From: Lachnospiraceae bacterium
GTDB lineage: Bacteria > Bacillota > Clostridia > Lachnospirales > Lachnospiraceae
Reading direction: 5' to 3'
Assembly (NCBI GenBank): GCA_014804695.1
Contig: JAAUZJ010000048.1
Coordinates: 1 to 49,139 of the forward strand
DNA length: 49,139 nucleotides
Positions within the stretch are counted from its first letter, which is position 1, and each line of letters opens with the position of its first letter. Shown piece by piece: positions 9,106-18,661 of this stretch. A program made the translations under genes and the position numbers. Under the pieces are notes generated by a model. That model saw only the letters and a program-made list of their open reading frames with translations, made no database searches and had not been told where the DNA came from.

Positions 9106-9669
9106 ATGGGAAAAATTACTGTAGAAACATGTGGAATAGAAGGTCTTAAAGTCATTACTCCTACTGTTTTTGGGGATGAAAGAGGATATTTTATGGAAAC
9201 CTATCAGTACGAGGACTTTAAGGCAGCAGGAATAGATCAGGTATTTGTACAGGATAATCAGTCGGCATCTGTCAAAGGAGTTCTAAGAGGTCTTCATTTT
9301 CAGATTAATTATCCTCAGGACAAGTTGGTAAGAGTGCTGCAGGGAGAGGTATTTGATGTGGCGGTCGATATCCGCGAAGGCTCTAAGACTTACGGTAAGT
9401 GGTATGGAGTCAGACTTTCTGCAGAAAATAAGAAACAGTTTTTTATTCCAAAGAATTTTGCACATGGTTTTCTGGTACTGTCCGATTATGCAGAATTTGC
9501 TTATAAGTGTACAGATTTTTACCATCCTAATGATGAAGGCGGTATTATATGGAACGACCCTGAAATAGGAATAGATTGGCCAATTGAGGAAGGAATGAAG
9601 TTAATCCAGTCTGACAAGGATACCAGGTGGGGCGGTATCAAAGAATTTACCGATAAATACCGGAAATAA
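9106..9669 (+). CDS. rfbC: dTDP-4-dehydrorhamnose 3,5-epimerase
   Basis: Epimerises dTDP-4-keto-6-deoxyglucose at C3 and C5, the third step towards dTDP-L-rhamnose. The 187-residue product has the family length and the conserved beginning VFGDERGYFMETY, the GVLRGLHFQ motif with the catalytic histidine, and the FIPKNFAHGFLVLS segment. The ATG at 9106 is preferred over the upstream GTG at 9076, because AAAGGAAGG sits 9 bases upstream and the extra ten residues are not part of the family. It is separated from rfbBA by a GH25 gene and by palindromic element A, which may give it partly separate expression. Confidence 0.96.
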   Translation: MGKITVETCGIEGLKVITPTVFGDERGYFMETYQYEDFKAAGIDQVFVQDNQSASVKGVLRGLHFQINYPQDKLVRVLQGEVFDVAVDIREGSKTYGKWYGVRLSAENKKQFFIPKNFAHGFLVLSDYAEFAYKCTDFYHPNDEGGIIWNDPEIGIDWPIEEGMKLIQSDKDTRWGGIKEFTDKYRK

Positions 9670-9690
9670 GAGCGGAGATTTCTAAGGAAA

Positions 9691-10728
9691 ATGAGCGCAG
9701 ATAATACGGCTACAAACGACAAAATAAAAAAGAAACATAGAATATTTTCAAAGCCCGCAGCAATTGCCATATTCTGGGGGCTTGGTCTGATTTTGGGAAT
9801 TGTGCTTATAATGCATCACAATCCGCTGGCAGATCAGGCAACGGAGAATATGAAGAAGATAAGCGGCTGCGTGCTTATTGTGTTCACCTGCATTATTTTT
9901 GCACTGTTTTATGATGGTTTGACGACGATACCCAAAGAACTTTTCCAGAGCCGCAAGCTTATCTGGAAGCTTGCCAAAAATGATTTTAAGAAGCGTTATG
10001 CAGGATCTTATCTTGGCGTGGTATGGGCGATGGCGCAGCCGATAGTTACCGTTATTATGTACTGGATAGTCTTTGACAAGGTATTTGATACCAGAAGCCA
10101 GCTTTTGGCAGGCGGAATAGAGGTGCCATACGTACTGTATCTGACGGCGGGGCTTGTGCCTTGGTTCTATTTCACGGAAGCGATCACGCAGGGGACAATG
10201 GCGCTTTTGGAGTACAATTATCTGGTGAAAAAGGTGGTATTCAATATAAGTATATTACCCATTATTAAGGTGATAGCGGCAACCTTTATTCATGTATTTT
10301 TTGTCTGTATTCTCCTTATTGTGGCGATTTTATACGGATATACCCCAACCATTTATATGATACAGATTTTTTATTACAGCTTTTGTTTGTTTTTGCTGGT
10401 GTTAGCTATGAGCTATTTTACATCAGCGCTTGTTGTATTTATAAGGGATTTACAACAGATCATCAATATAGCCTTACAGATTGGAATGTGGGCAACCCCT
10501 ATTTTATGGGATATTTCGATGCTTGAGACAGATTCCATGAAGGCTTTCTTTAAATTGAATCCGATGGTGTATATTGTTAATGGATACAGGAGCGCTATAT
10601 ATGAGGAAGTTTGGTTTTTTGAGCATTTCTATTCCTCAACATATTTTTGGATTTTTACGATTAGTCTCTTTTGTGTGGGAACACTGATATTTAAGAAGCT
10701 GAGGGTGCATTTCGCGGATGTAATGTAA
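9691..10728 (+). CDS. Polysaccharide ABC exporter, permease subunit (Wzm/TagG/RgpC-like)
   Basis: A 345-residue membrane protein that should form, with the ATPase encoded next, the pore exporting a lipid-linked polysaccharide. The ABC-2 type core starts near residue 85 (RKLIWKLAKNDFKKRYAGSY, then LGVVWAMAQPIV), a typical amphipathic interface helix followed by six membrane helices. Family members are usually 260-280 residues; here an additional N-terminal hairpin of two helices (about 18-44 and 57-77) is present. The start ATG follows AAGGA. The gene is 21 bases after rfbC and 20 bases before the ATPase, so all three appear to be one transcript. Confidence 0.92.
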   Translation: MSADNTATNDKIKKKHRIFSKPAAIAIFWGLGLILGIVLIMHHNPLADQATENMKKISGCVLIVFTCIIFALFYDGLTTIPKELFQSRKLIWKLAKNDFKKRYAGSYLGVVWAMAQPIVTVIMYWIVFDKVFDTRSQLLAGGIEVPYVLYLTAGLVPWFYFTEAITQGTMALLEYNYLVKKVVFNISILPIIKVIAATFIHVFFVCILLIVAILYGYTPTIYMIQIFYYSFCLFLLVLAMSYFTSALVVFIRDLQQIINIALQIGMWATPILWDISMLETDSMKAFFKLNPMVYIVNGYRSAIYEEVWFFEHFYSSTYFWIFTISLFCVGTLIFKKLRVHFADVM

Positions 10729-10748
10729 TCGCGGGAGGTTAGTGAAAA

Positions 10749-12044
10749 ATGGAAGACGATAAGATTGCGATTCGTGTGAAGAATCTGGAAAAAGTATATA
10801 AGCTGTATAATAAGCCTTCTGACAGGGTTAAGGAAGCGTTGGGATTTGGCAGGGGAAAAAGGCATACGCCCCACCATGCCCTGAGTGGGATCAATCTGAC
10901 TATAAACAAAGGCGAAACAGTGGGTATTATTGGTACTAACGGCTCCGGAAAATCTACTATTTTAAAAATAATAACAGGTGTTCTTAATCCTACTTCCGGA
11001 GAAGTAGAGGTCAATGGACGCATTTCTGCGCTCTTAGAGCTGGGCGCGGGCTTTAATATGGAATATAACGGCATTGAAAATATATACTTAAACGGCACTA
11101 TGATAGGCTTTACCGAGAAAGAGATAGATGAGAAGTTAAACGATATTCTGGAATTTGCAGACATTGGGGAATATGTCTATCAGCCTGTCAAAACTTATTC
11201 AAGCGGTATGTTTGTAAGGCTTGCATTTGCGGTTGCGATAAACATTGAGCCGGAAATACTGATAGTGGATGAGGCATTGTCGGTGGGAGACGTTTTTTTT
11301 CAGGCTAAGTGCTATCACAAATTTGAGGAATTTAAGCAGATGGGCAAGACCATCGTATTTGTCAGCCATGATTTAAGCAGTATAAGCAAGTACTGTGACA
11401 GGGTAGTGCTGTTAAATCAGGGCGTGAAACTCGGCGAGGGCGAGCCCAAGGAGATGATAGACGCTTATAAGCAGGTATTGGTGGGGCAGTATACAATAGC
11501 AGACTCCGATGGAGAAAGTCTTTTAGATGACGAGCAGCTTCGTAAACTGGCAGCAGGAGGGGGAAAATCAGCCGATAAATCAAAAGCCGCAAATGTGAAT
11601 CCCGAACTGCTTGAATACGGTTCTAAAAAGGCTGTGATCACGGAATACTATATTACTGATGAAAAGGGACTTAAAACTACAGCTATTATAAAAGGCAATA
11701 GTTTCAGCATCCACATGAAAGTGGAAATCGCGCAGGACATAGCGGCTCCGGTGTTTGCTTTTACCATTAAAAATATTAAAGGTACGGAAATTACGGGCAC
11801 TAATACAATGTTCGAGAAAGCCTTTTTGGACTCTGTTAAGGCGGGAGATGTTAAGGAAATCACATTTACTCAGGAGATGAATTTACAGGGCGGCGAATAT
11901 CTGCTTTCACTTGGAGTGACAGGGTATGAAGGAGATGACTTTACGGTTTATCATAGATTGTATGACGTCCTTAATCTGACAGTTATATCGGATAAGGATA
12001 CGGTAGGATTTTATGATATGAATTCTGCGATAGAGGTAAAGTGA
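10749..12044 (+). CDS. Polysaccharide ABC exporter, ATPase with C-terminal sensor-like domain (Wzt/TagH-like)
   Basis: The ATPase of the exporter, 431 residues. Walker A GTNGSGKST is near residues 60-68, the signature YSSGM lies in the middle of the domain, Walker B is ILIVDEA and the switch histidine is in FVSHD. Residues about 288-431 form a separate beta-rich domain. In the O9a/O8-type transporters such a Wzt C-terminal domain binds the chemically capped non-reducing end of the polymer and licenses export. The gene immediately downstream is a methyltransferase-kinase, the kind of enzyme that makes such a cap. That functional link is inference from context; the ATPase assignment is secure. 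Confidence 0.93.
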   Translation: MEDDKIAIRVKNLEKVYKLYNKPSDRVKEALGFGRGKRHTPHHALSGINLTINKGETVGIIGTNGSGKSTILKIITGVLNPTSGEVEVNGRISALLELGAGFNMEYNGIENIYLNGTMIGFTEKEIDEKLNDILEFADIGEYVYQPVKTYSSGMFVRLAFAVAINIEPEILIVDEALSVGDVFFQAKCYHKFEEFKQMGKTIVFVSHDLSSISKYCDRVVLLNQGVKLGEGEPKEMIDAYKQVLVGQYTIADSDGESLLDDEQLRKLAAGGGKSADKSKAANVNPELLEYGSKKAVITEYYITDEKGLKTTAIIKGNSFSIHMKVEIAQDIAAPVFAFTIKNIKGTEITGTNTMFEKAFLDSVKAGDVKEITFTQEMNLQGGEYLLSLGVTGYEGDDFTVYHRLYDVLNLTVISDKDTVGFYDMNSAIEVK

Positions 12045-12051
12045 GGGGTAT

Positions 12052-14094
12052 ATGATAGAGGAAATCGGAAAAATCAAACTGAATCTGGAGCATTATTCGG
12101 GCGAGGATCAATACTGTGACGGCGATATAGAGGATGAACTTCTGGATATAACCAGAAATTATTCGCAGGTAGAATATCCCCGCATCATAGAAGAGCGGAA
12201 GAATTGGCCAGTGCTTTATCATTTATCTGAGCTTAGGGAAAATATTGTAGACTGGCTTCCGATCACCAAAGACATGAAAGTATTGGAGGTTGGTTCGGGC
12301 TGTGGTGCAATTACAGGTGCGCTTTCGCGTAAGGCTAAGGAAGTGACCTGCATTGAGCTCTCCAAAAAGAGAAGCCTGATTAATGCATACAGACACATGG
12401 ACTGCGATAATGTTACCATACATGTAGGGAATTTTCAGGATATTGAGCCGGATTTACCATGTGATTATGATTATATCTGTCTGATCGGGGTATTTGAATA
12501 TGGGCAGGCATATATAGCTTCCTCGGACAATCCATATGAGGACTATCTTAATATACTTGGCAGGCATAAGAAGACAGACGGCCATATTGTAATAGCGATT
12601 GAAAATAAACTTGGTTTAAAATACTGGGCAGGCTGTAAAGAAGACCATCTCGGAACGTGGTTTAGCTCTCTTGAGAGCTATCCCGACGGAGGCGTTGTAA
12701 GAACTTTTACCAGGGATACTCTTATGAAAATTGCCGGAAACTGTGGTTTTTCGGAAATATCAATGTATTATCCTTATCCGGATTATAAGTTTATGACAAG
12801 TCTTTATTCGGATGACAGACTGCCAAAAGCCGGGGAATTATCTTCAAACCTGCGTAATTTTGATAAAGAACGACTGTTATTATTTGATGAGAAACTGGTA
12901 TTTGATACTCTTATAGCAGAAGGGCAGTTCCCATTATTTTCTAATTCATATATGATGGTATTAGGACCGGAAATAGATGTCAAGTATGCCAAGTATTCCA
13001 ATGACAGAGCAAATGAGTACAAAATTAAAACTACACTTAATCACTGTAAAACGGCTGAAAAAGCGATTAAAAAGATAGAAAAACATGCGTTGTCAAAAGA
13101 ATCACAGGAACACATTGCGCAAATTAATAAAGGGTATGAAAAGTTATCGGAGAGATTTGCGGGAAGTAAACTTAAAATTAATAAATGTACGTTACAGTCT
13201 GCTTATGCCGAGTTTGAATATATAGAAGGCAGGACCTTGGAAGAGTATCTGGATGAGTGTCTGGAAAAGGATGATTTAGATAAATTTCACTTGTTATTTG
13301 ATGAGTATCTGGAGCGGATTTCATATAATGAAGAACTTCCGATAACCGATTACGACTTGATTTTCTCGAATATTCTGATTTCACTGGACGGTGCATGGAA
13401 CATAATAGACTATGAGTGGACTTTTGATAAACAGGTAGATACCAGGGAACTTGCATTCCGTGCGGTGTATTGTTATCTGCTTGAAAATGAAAAAAGAAAT
13501 AAGTTGAACCTTGATTTAATACTGCAAAAACTGGGCATAACAGAGGAAAATGCTGCTTTTTACAGGCAGCAGGAGATGCGTTTCCAGAAATATGTTACAG
13601 GAAAGCGGATGTCAATGCCGGAAATCAGGGATGCAATCGGACAGCCTGTTTATAGTATCGCGGAATTACCCATGCTCACCCCTATAGAGAAGCAAAAGGG
13701 TATGATACAGATTTATGAGGATATGGGGAGTGGATTTTCAGAGGAACATTCCTTTTTCATGGAGGACGATAGAATAGAGAATGAGGAATTTAAGCTGGTT
13801 GTAGAAGAGGGAGTGAGGGCGCTTCGTATAGATCCATGCAGTGATTACTGTATGGTGATGATCAGGGAAATAAAGTGGAATGAAACAGCGCTTACTCCTA
13901 AGAGTAAATGCATTACCACAAACGGTTTCCGAATAGGAGACGGGGTTTATGCATTTGATACTGAGGATCCGAATATTACATTACAATTATCTTCGCTTGG
14001 GAAAAAGCGTGAAAATATTCTCAAGGTGTCCATTCAGGTTACGAGAGTTCCTGAAGAAACCATAAAGCATATGCAGAAAAGGGGCCTGTTTTAA
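12052..14094 (+). CDS. Methyltransferase fused to a kinase-like domain (WbdD-like chain-terminator candidate)
   Basis: A 680-residue cytoplasmic protein with two recognisable halves. Residues about 60-230 are a class I SAM-dependent methyltransferase, with motif I VLEVGSGCG at about 77-85 and CIELSKKR as the acidic loop. Residues about 330-500 resemble an aminoglycoside/choline-kinase-like fold: YDLIFSNIL near 433-442 corresponds to the catalytic loop with Asp and Asn, and NIIDYEW near 449-455 to the metal-binding Asp. A beta-rich C-terminal part (540-680) has no family I recognise. In Gram-negative O9a systems WbdD couples methyltransferase and kinase activities to stop chain growth and also carries a coiled coil; here none is evident. 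It starts 8 bases after the ATPase gene. Confidence 0.7.
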   Translation: MIEEIGKIKLNLEHYSGEDQYCDGDIEDELLDITRNYSQVEYPRIIEERKNWPVLYHLSELRENIVDWLPITKDMKVLEVGSGCGAITGALSRKAKEVTCIELSKKRSLINAYRHMDCDNVTIHVGNFQDIEPDLPCDYDYICLIGVFEYGQAYIASSDNPYEDYLNILGRHKKTDGHIVIAIENKLGLKYWAGCKEDHLGTWFSSLESYPDGGVVRTFTRDTLMKIAGNCGFSEISMYYPYPDYKFMTSLYSDDRLPKAGELSSNLRNFDKERLLLFDEKLVFDTLIAEGQFPLFSNSYMMVLGPEIDVKYAKYSNDRANEYKIKTTLNHCKTAEKAIKKIEKHALSKESQEHIAQINKGYEKLSERFAGSKLKINKCTLQSAYAEFEYIEGRTLEEYLDECLEKDDLDKFHLLFDEYLERISYNEELPITDYDLIFSNILISLDGAWNIIDYEWTFDKQVDTRELAFRAVYCYLLENEKRNKLNLDLILQKLGITEENAAFYRQQEMRFQKYVTGKRMSMPEIRDAIGQPVYSIAELPMLTPIEKQKGMIQIYEDMGSGFSEEHSFFMEDDRIENEEFKLVVEEGVRALRIDPCSDYCMVMIREIKWNETALTPKSKCITTNGFRIGDGVYAFDTEDPNITLQLSSLGKKRENILKVSIQVTRVPEETIKHMQKRGLF

Positions 14095-14097
14095 GTT

Positions 14098-16482
14098 ATG
14101 GAAGAGAAGCAGTTTTCATATGATTGGGAGACCTATTATCAGACAGCTTACGAAAAAGAAAAAAAGAAAAATACGCTTCTTGCCGCTAAGATAGCAGATG
14201 CTCAGGCGAAAGAAGAGGAACTTAAATTTAATCTTGAGCGGATTGAAAAAAGTATTTTCTGGAAGATGTCAGCGCCGCTTAGGAAGTGTTATTATACATT
14301 TTTTTCAAAAAATAACGCCAGTAATTTAAAGGCATGGGATAATTCCACATGGTTTTCTGCCCCTTCTAAAGATAAGGAATATGTTAAGGAATATCAGCAG
14401 GAAGTTTTTAAACAGAAACATCCGTATTTGCAATGGATAACTGAGAACGAGGTTTCCGGCGCTGTGCAGGAGATACAACCGGATAAGTTTATTGACGGCT
14501 GGCGCAAGATTGAACTGAAAAACAGCGAACTTTGCATTATAGTCTGCGGCAGGGGAGTTGTGGACGAGCGTGCAGAGGAAGTGATCAAGTCTTGGTTTGA
14601 TAAGAACAGAAACTGCATTTTTGCTTATGCGGACGAGGATTATTACTGGAAAGACTTATCAAACAGGATGCACCCAAGATTCAAGCCTTGCTGGTCGCCT
14701 GATACCATGCTTTCTTTTTGCTATGCCGGTAATATGATCATTGTAAATAAATCCCAATATCACGGTCTTTTAGAGGGAGCGCTTTATAGTACTGGTTCAT
14801 ACTCCGATTTTTACGAACTCTGCTTTAAATTAGAAGAAAGAATGTATACGTTGGAGGAATGTGACAGACTTGCGCAGTCCCTGCAAGGCGGAAGTCAGGT
14901 TAAGTTTAAAAGGATTGGAAAAATAGATCAGGTATTATTTCATAATTGTTATGAGCCGGATGCTGTAGAAATGAGACAGATCGAGGAAGCTGAGCAGTCG
15001 GGAGCGGATGTTTTGGAAGTTGTGGAAAATCAGCTTTTGGAAAAGCTCGAAGCAGGTTATGATATGATGGGCTGTGAGGAAAAGTATTGCAGTTTGAGGG
15101 AAGCGGCACTTAAGCGAAGAGGGATCAAGGCACATTTAGAGCCGGGCATTGAGGGCGATATTTATCATGTGCGCTATGACATTGACAGAAAATCCCCTGC
15201 ATTTATAAAAAATCCAAACGCCGGAAGGGTATCCGTGATCATTCCGTCTAAGGATCATCCTGAATTATTGGAGCGGTGTCTTTCATCTTTTCGTGAAAAA
15301 ACAGAATATAAAGATTATGAATGGATAGTGGTTGACAACGGAAGTTCGGTTGAAAATAAAGTAAAGATAGAAGCTCTGCAGCAAGAATACGGTTTTAATT
15401 ATATATATGAGCCTATGGAGTTTAACTTTTCCGCCATGTGCAATCTTGGGGTTAAGAACGCCAAGGCGGACTTTTGTCTGCTGTTAAATGATGACATTGA
15501 AATCATACAGAAAGATTGGCTGACGATCATGCTCGGACAGGCAATGCAGCCTCATGTGGGCGCTGTGGGAGCTAAGCTGTGGTATGCTAATGGCGATATA
15601 ATACAGCATGCAGGCATTACCAATATGGGTATCGGACCTTCGCATAAGCTTGCCTCACTTATAGATGACAGGTGTTATTATTATGGCCGTAACCGTCTCA
15701 CCTACGATATGGCAGGGGTTACAGCTGCCTGCTTACTTGTAGCGAAGAAAAAGTACCTTGAAGTGGGCGGCATGGATGAGTCAATGAAGGTAGCATATAA
15801 TGATGTGGACTTTTGTTTTAAGCTGCTTGAGAAGGGATATTATAATGTGCTTAGAAATGACGCAGTACTATATCATTATGAATCCATGAGCAGAGGTTTG
15901 GATAAGAATGATGAGGGCAAGTGGGACAGACTGCTTAGTGAGAAAGATGCATTATATGAAAAGCATCCGGGGATGAAGGGAAGAGATGCCTTTTATAATA
16001 AAAATCTTAATGATGACAATATAAATTACACTTGTAATTTTAAATATGATTATATGAAAAAGGAAAAGGTTGTCGGAATTTTACCGGAAAAAACCGAAAA
16101 TCTCGAGAAGGCGAAAACCCAGATGCTGCATCTTGTACTGGATCAGGCCGGGGACCAGCAAAAGGGCAGACCGGATGAACCGGATATCCTGATAATTACA
16201 GGCTGGAGCTATATTTCCGGAGAAGATAATGCCAGATATGTAAAACACATACTTTTGCAGAGAAAGGATGGAACCTTATATAAGGCGCAGCCTTTCCCTT
16301 GGTACAGGAGAGATGTTGAAAAGGTATTGACTAATGAAGTCAACATTCTGCTATCAGGCTTTGTGCTCCGTCTTGACAAAGAGAAGCTGCCTGCCGGAGA
16401 ATGGAAGATTGGTATGGTGGCGGAGGATATGGAAGGCCGGAAGAAGTTTGTGACATGGTCGGAAGAAACTATATCATTCTGA
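14098..16482 (+). CDS. GT2 glycosyltransferase, tandem type with decayed first domain
   Basis: A 794-residue protein with an N-terminal helical or coiled-coil segment (15-55) and the short motif IFWKMSAPLR. Residues about 145-360 align with the back half of a GT2 domain (YADEDYY, then FKPCWSPDTML), but the Asp-rich sugar-nucleotide motif is replaced by CGRGVV, so this domain is probably inactive. A complete GT2 domain follows at about 377-600: VSVIIPSKDH, LLNDDIE as the DxD-type site, and NDVDFC. A C-terminal beta-rich extension (660-794) ends the protein. It probably transfers a deoxysugar such as rhamnose to the growing chain, inferred from neighbours. Start is 4 bases after the previous stop, with AAAAGGGG upstream. 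Confidence 0.85.
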   Translation: MEEKQFSYDWETYYQTAYEKEKKKNTLLAAKIADAQAKEEELKFNLERIEKSIFWKMSAPLRKCYYTFFSKNNASNLKAWDNSTWFSAPSKDKEYVKEYQQEVFKQKHPYLQWITENEVSGAVQEIQPDKFIDGWRKIELKNSELCIIVCGRGVVDERAEEVIKSWFDKNRNCIFAYADEDYYWKDLSNRMHPRFKPCWSPDTMLSFCYAGNMIIVNKSQYHGLLEGALYSTGSYSDFYELCFKLEERMYTLEECDRLAQSLQGGSQVKFKRIGKIDQVLFHNCYEPDAVEMRQIEEAEQSGADVLEVVENQLLEKLEAGYDMMGCEEKYCSLREAALKRRGIKAHLEPGIEGDIYHVRYDIDRKSPAFIKNPNAGRVSVIIPSKDHPELLERCLSSFREKTEYKDYEWIVVDNGSSVENKVKIEALQQEYGFNYIYEPMEFNFSAMCNLGVKNAKADFCLLLNDDIEIIQKDWLTIMLGQAMQPHVGAVGAKLWYANGDIIQHAGITNMGIGPSHKLASLIDDRCYYYGRNRLTYDMAGVTAACLLVAKKKYLEVGGMDESMKVAYNDVDFCFKLLEKGYYNVLRNDAVLYHYESMSRGLDKNDEGKWDRLLSEKDALYEKHPGMKGRDAFYNKNLNDDNINYTCNFKYDYMKKEKVVGILPEKTENLEKAKTQMLHLVLDQAGDQQKGRPDEPDILIITGWSYISGEDNARYVKHILLQRKDGTLYKAQPFPWYRRDVEKVLTNEVNILLSGFVLRLDKEKLPAGEWKIGMVAEDMEGRKKFVTWSEETISF

Positions 16483-16502
16483 GAAAGGAACACAAAAGCA
16501 AG

Positions 16503-18548
16503 ATGGAAGAAAACAGGGAAATTGTAAATAAGAGCGGCAGCCTGCGTTATTATAAGGAAATGTACGAAACCGAGCGGCTCAAAGGACGTGCGCTTGAAGA
16601 AAAACTGACACAGGCTCAGAATAATGTGAACGCTCTGCAGCATAGGCTTGACAGAATCAAAGGCAGCGTATTCTGGAAGTATTCTAAACCGCTGCGTTCT
16701 TTCGTGCACTGGGCGCAACGGACTAAGGAGAGGATCAGCTATTACGGGAGCATTAAAGGGATTGCACGTAAGCTCGATGCCAAGCGGATAGAGAAAAGAG
16801 CTAAAGCTCAGCATGGAACAGCAGGTTTTCCCACGCCTGAGGAGGCCGCAAAGCAGCGGGAGACGGTTTTCCCAAGAAATATTAAGATCAGTATTTTAGT
16901 ACCTCTATATAATACACCTAAGAATTTTTTGATGCAGGCTATAGATTCTGTTCTGGCGCAGACCTATGAAAGCTGGGAGCTTTGTCTGGCAGATGGTTCC
17001 GATAGTGAGCATGAATATGTGGAAACGGTGTGCAGGGAATACATTGAAAAAGATGCCGCATATCTTGGAGAACATCCTGAGTTATCAAAGCTGGTGGGGG
17101 ATAAAGGGCGTATTTTGTATGAAAGGCTTGAGACAAACGAAGGAATATCCGGAAATACTAACCGTGCCCTAGCAATGGCAAGTGGGGATTTTATAGGACT
17201 TTTTGACCATGATGATATTCTGCATCCGGCGCTTTTATTTGAATATATGAAGGCAATCTGCGAGCAGGGGGCGGATTATATATACTGTGATGAGACTACA
17301 TTTCATGGCAATAGCATAGATAAGATGATCACGCTGCACTTTAAGCCGGATTTTGCGATTGACAATCTGCGCGCCAATAACTATATCTGTCATTTCAGTA
17401 TGTTTGATAAGAATCTTTTGGAGAATACGGAGTTATTCCGCTCGCAGTTTGACGGCAGTCAGGATCATGATATGATCCTGCGGCTTACGGATAAGGCGAA
17501 GAAGGTTGTGCATGTCCCTAAACTCCTTTACTACTGGCGTTCTCATAAGGACAGTGTTGCGTCCGATATAAATGCCAAGAGTTATGCCATTGATGCGGCG
17601 AAGGGGGCTGTTGCGGAGCATCTTAGGAGCAAAGGTTTTGAAAACTTTGAAATTACGTCTACCAAGGCTTTTGAAACAATATTCAGAATCCGCTATGAGA
17701 TCATAGGCGAACCTAAAATATCTATAGTTATACCTAATAAAGACCATGTGGATGATTTAAGACGCTGTATTACCTCTATTTTAGAGAAAAGCAGTTATGA
17801 TAAGTATGAGATAATTATAGTGGAAAACAACTCCTCTACGGAAGAAATTTTTGAATATTACGAAAAACTGTCCAAAAATCCACGAATTAAAATTATAACA
17901 TATGAAGGGGAGTTTAATTATTCACGTATTAATAACTTAGGTGTTTCTGAGGCTGACGGCGAGTATGTTATCCTGTTAAATAACGATACGCAGGTAATTA
18001 CGTTAAACTGGATGGAAGAGCTTCTTATGTATGCGCAGAGAGAGGATGTAGGCGCTGTCGGATGTACGCTTTATTATGAAGATAAGACAATTCAGCATGC
18101 GGGGGTTGTGATAGGGCTTGGAGCGCACCGAACTGCCGGACATACGCATTACCGGGTAAGCTGCAATAACCTTGGATATATGGGAAGACTTTGCTATGCT
18201 CAGAATGTGACGGCGGTGACAGGAGCCTGTCTTATGGTTAAAAAGGAAATTTATGATAAAGTAGGCGGCTTGGATGAAACTTTTGAGGTTTCGTTGAATG
18301 ATGTGGACTTTTGCCTGAGAGTCAGGGAAGCCGGCTATTTGAATGTGTTTACGCCGTTTGCTCAGCTCTATCATTATGAGTCAGCTTCCAGAGGTTTGGA
18401 CACTGAGGGGGAGAAGGCGGAAAGATATAATAAGGAGTCTGAACATTTCCGTGAAAAATGGCGGAAAATGCTTGAAAAGGGCGATCCATACTATAATACT
18501 AATTTTTCACTGGATAGAAGCGACTTTGCTTTGAAAATTAATGTGTAG
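16503..18548 (+). CDS. GT2 glycosyltransferase with two intact catalytic domains
   Basis: A 681-residue protein with an N-terminal coiled coil (about 15-50), the motif VFWKYSKPLR (about 56-65), a first GT2 domain (128-370; ISILVPLYNT, FDHDD, YWRSHKDS) and a second (405-640; ISIVIPNKDH, LLNNDTQ, NDVDFC). Two active sites suggest it adds two sugars or alternates between two linkages in the repeat unit. Methionine at 16503 is chosen: it lies just after the previous stop and follows AGAAAGGA, whereas an upstream in-frame start at 16401 would lie inside the preceding gene. Same operon as the exporter and capping genes. Confidence 0.88.
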   Translation: MEENREIVNKSGSLRYYKEMYETERLKGRALEEKLTQAQNNVNALQHRLDRIKGSVFWKYSKPLRSFVHWAQRTKERISYYGSIKGIARKLDAKRIEKRAKAQHGTAGFPTPEEAAKQRETVFPRNIKISILVPLYNTPKNFLMQAIDSVLAQTYESWELCLADGSDSEHEYVETVCREYIEKDAAYLGEHPELSKLVGDKGRILYERLETNEGISGNTNRALAMASGDFIGLFDHDDILHPALLFEYMKAICEQGADYIYCDETTFHGNSIDKMITLHFKPDFAIDNLRANNYICHFSMFDKNLLENTELFRSQFDGSQDHDMILRLTDKAKKVVHVPKLLYYWRSHKDSVASDINAKSYAIDAAKGAVAEHLRSKGFENFEITSTKAFETIFRIRYEIIGEPKISIVIPNKDHVDDLRRCITSILEKSSYDKYEIIIVENNSSTEEIFEYYEKLSKNPRIKIITYEGEFNYSRINNLGVSEADGEYVILLNNDTQVITLNWMEELLMYAQREDVGAVGCTLYYEDKTIQHAGVVIGLGAHRTAGHTHYRVSCNNLGYMGRLCYAQNVTAVTGACLMVKKEIYDKVGGLDETFEVSLNDVDFCLRVREAGYLNVFTPFAQLYHYESASRGLDTEGEKAERYNKESEHFREKWRKMLEKGDPYYNTNFSLDRSDFALKINV

Positions 18549-18563
18549 TATGGTAGAATAAAA

Positions 18564-18630
18564 TGTGAAAAATAAATTTTTCACATGCGAGTTTGTGCTG
18601 ACGCCGTTGGCATCAGGCCCAAACATCGCG
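18564..18630 (+). repeat. Dispersed palindromic leader element, copy B
   Basis: TGTGAAAAAT-AA-ATTTTTCACA (18564-18585) is a perfect palindrome. It is followed by GCGAGTTTG (18587-18595) pairing with CCAAACATCGC (18619-18629), and the loop carries an inner near-perfect stem TGACGCC/GGCATCA. A TAGAAT (18554-18559) lies just ahead and could be a -10 box. The element occupies most of the gap between the tandem GT2 gene and the phosphohexomutase gene. Confidence 0.75.
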
Positions 18631-18661
18631 GAATAGTGAATTTTAAATGGAGGGAAGAAGA

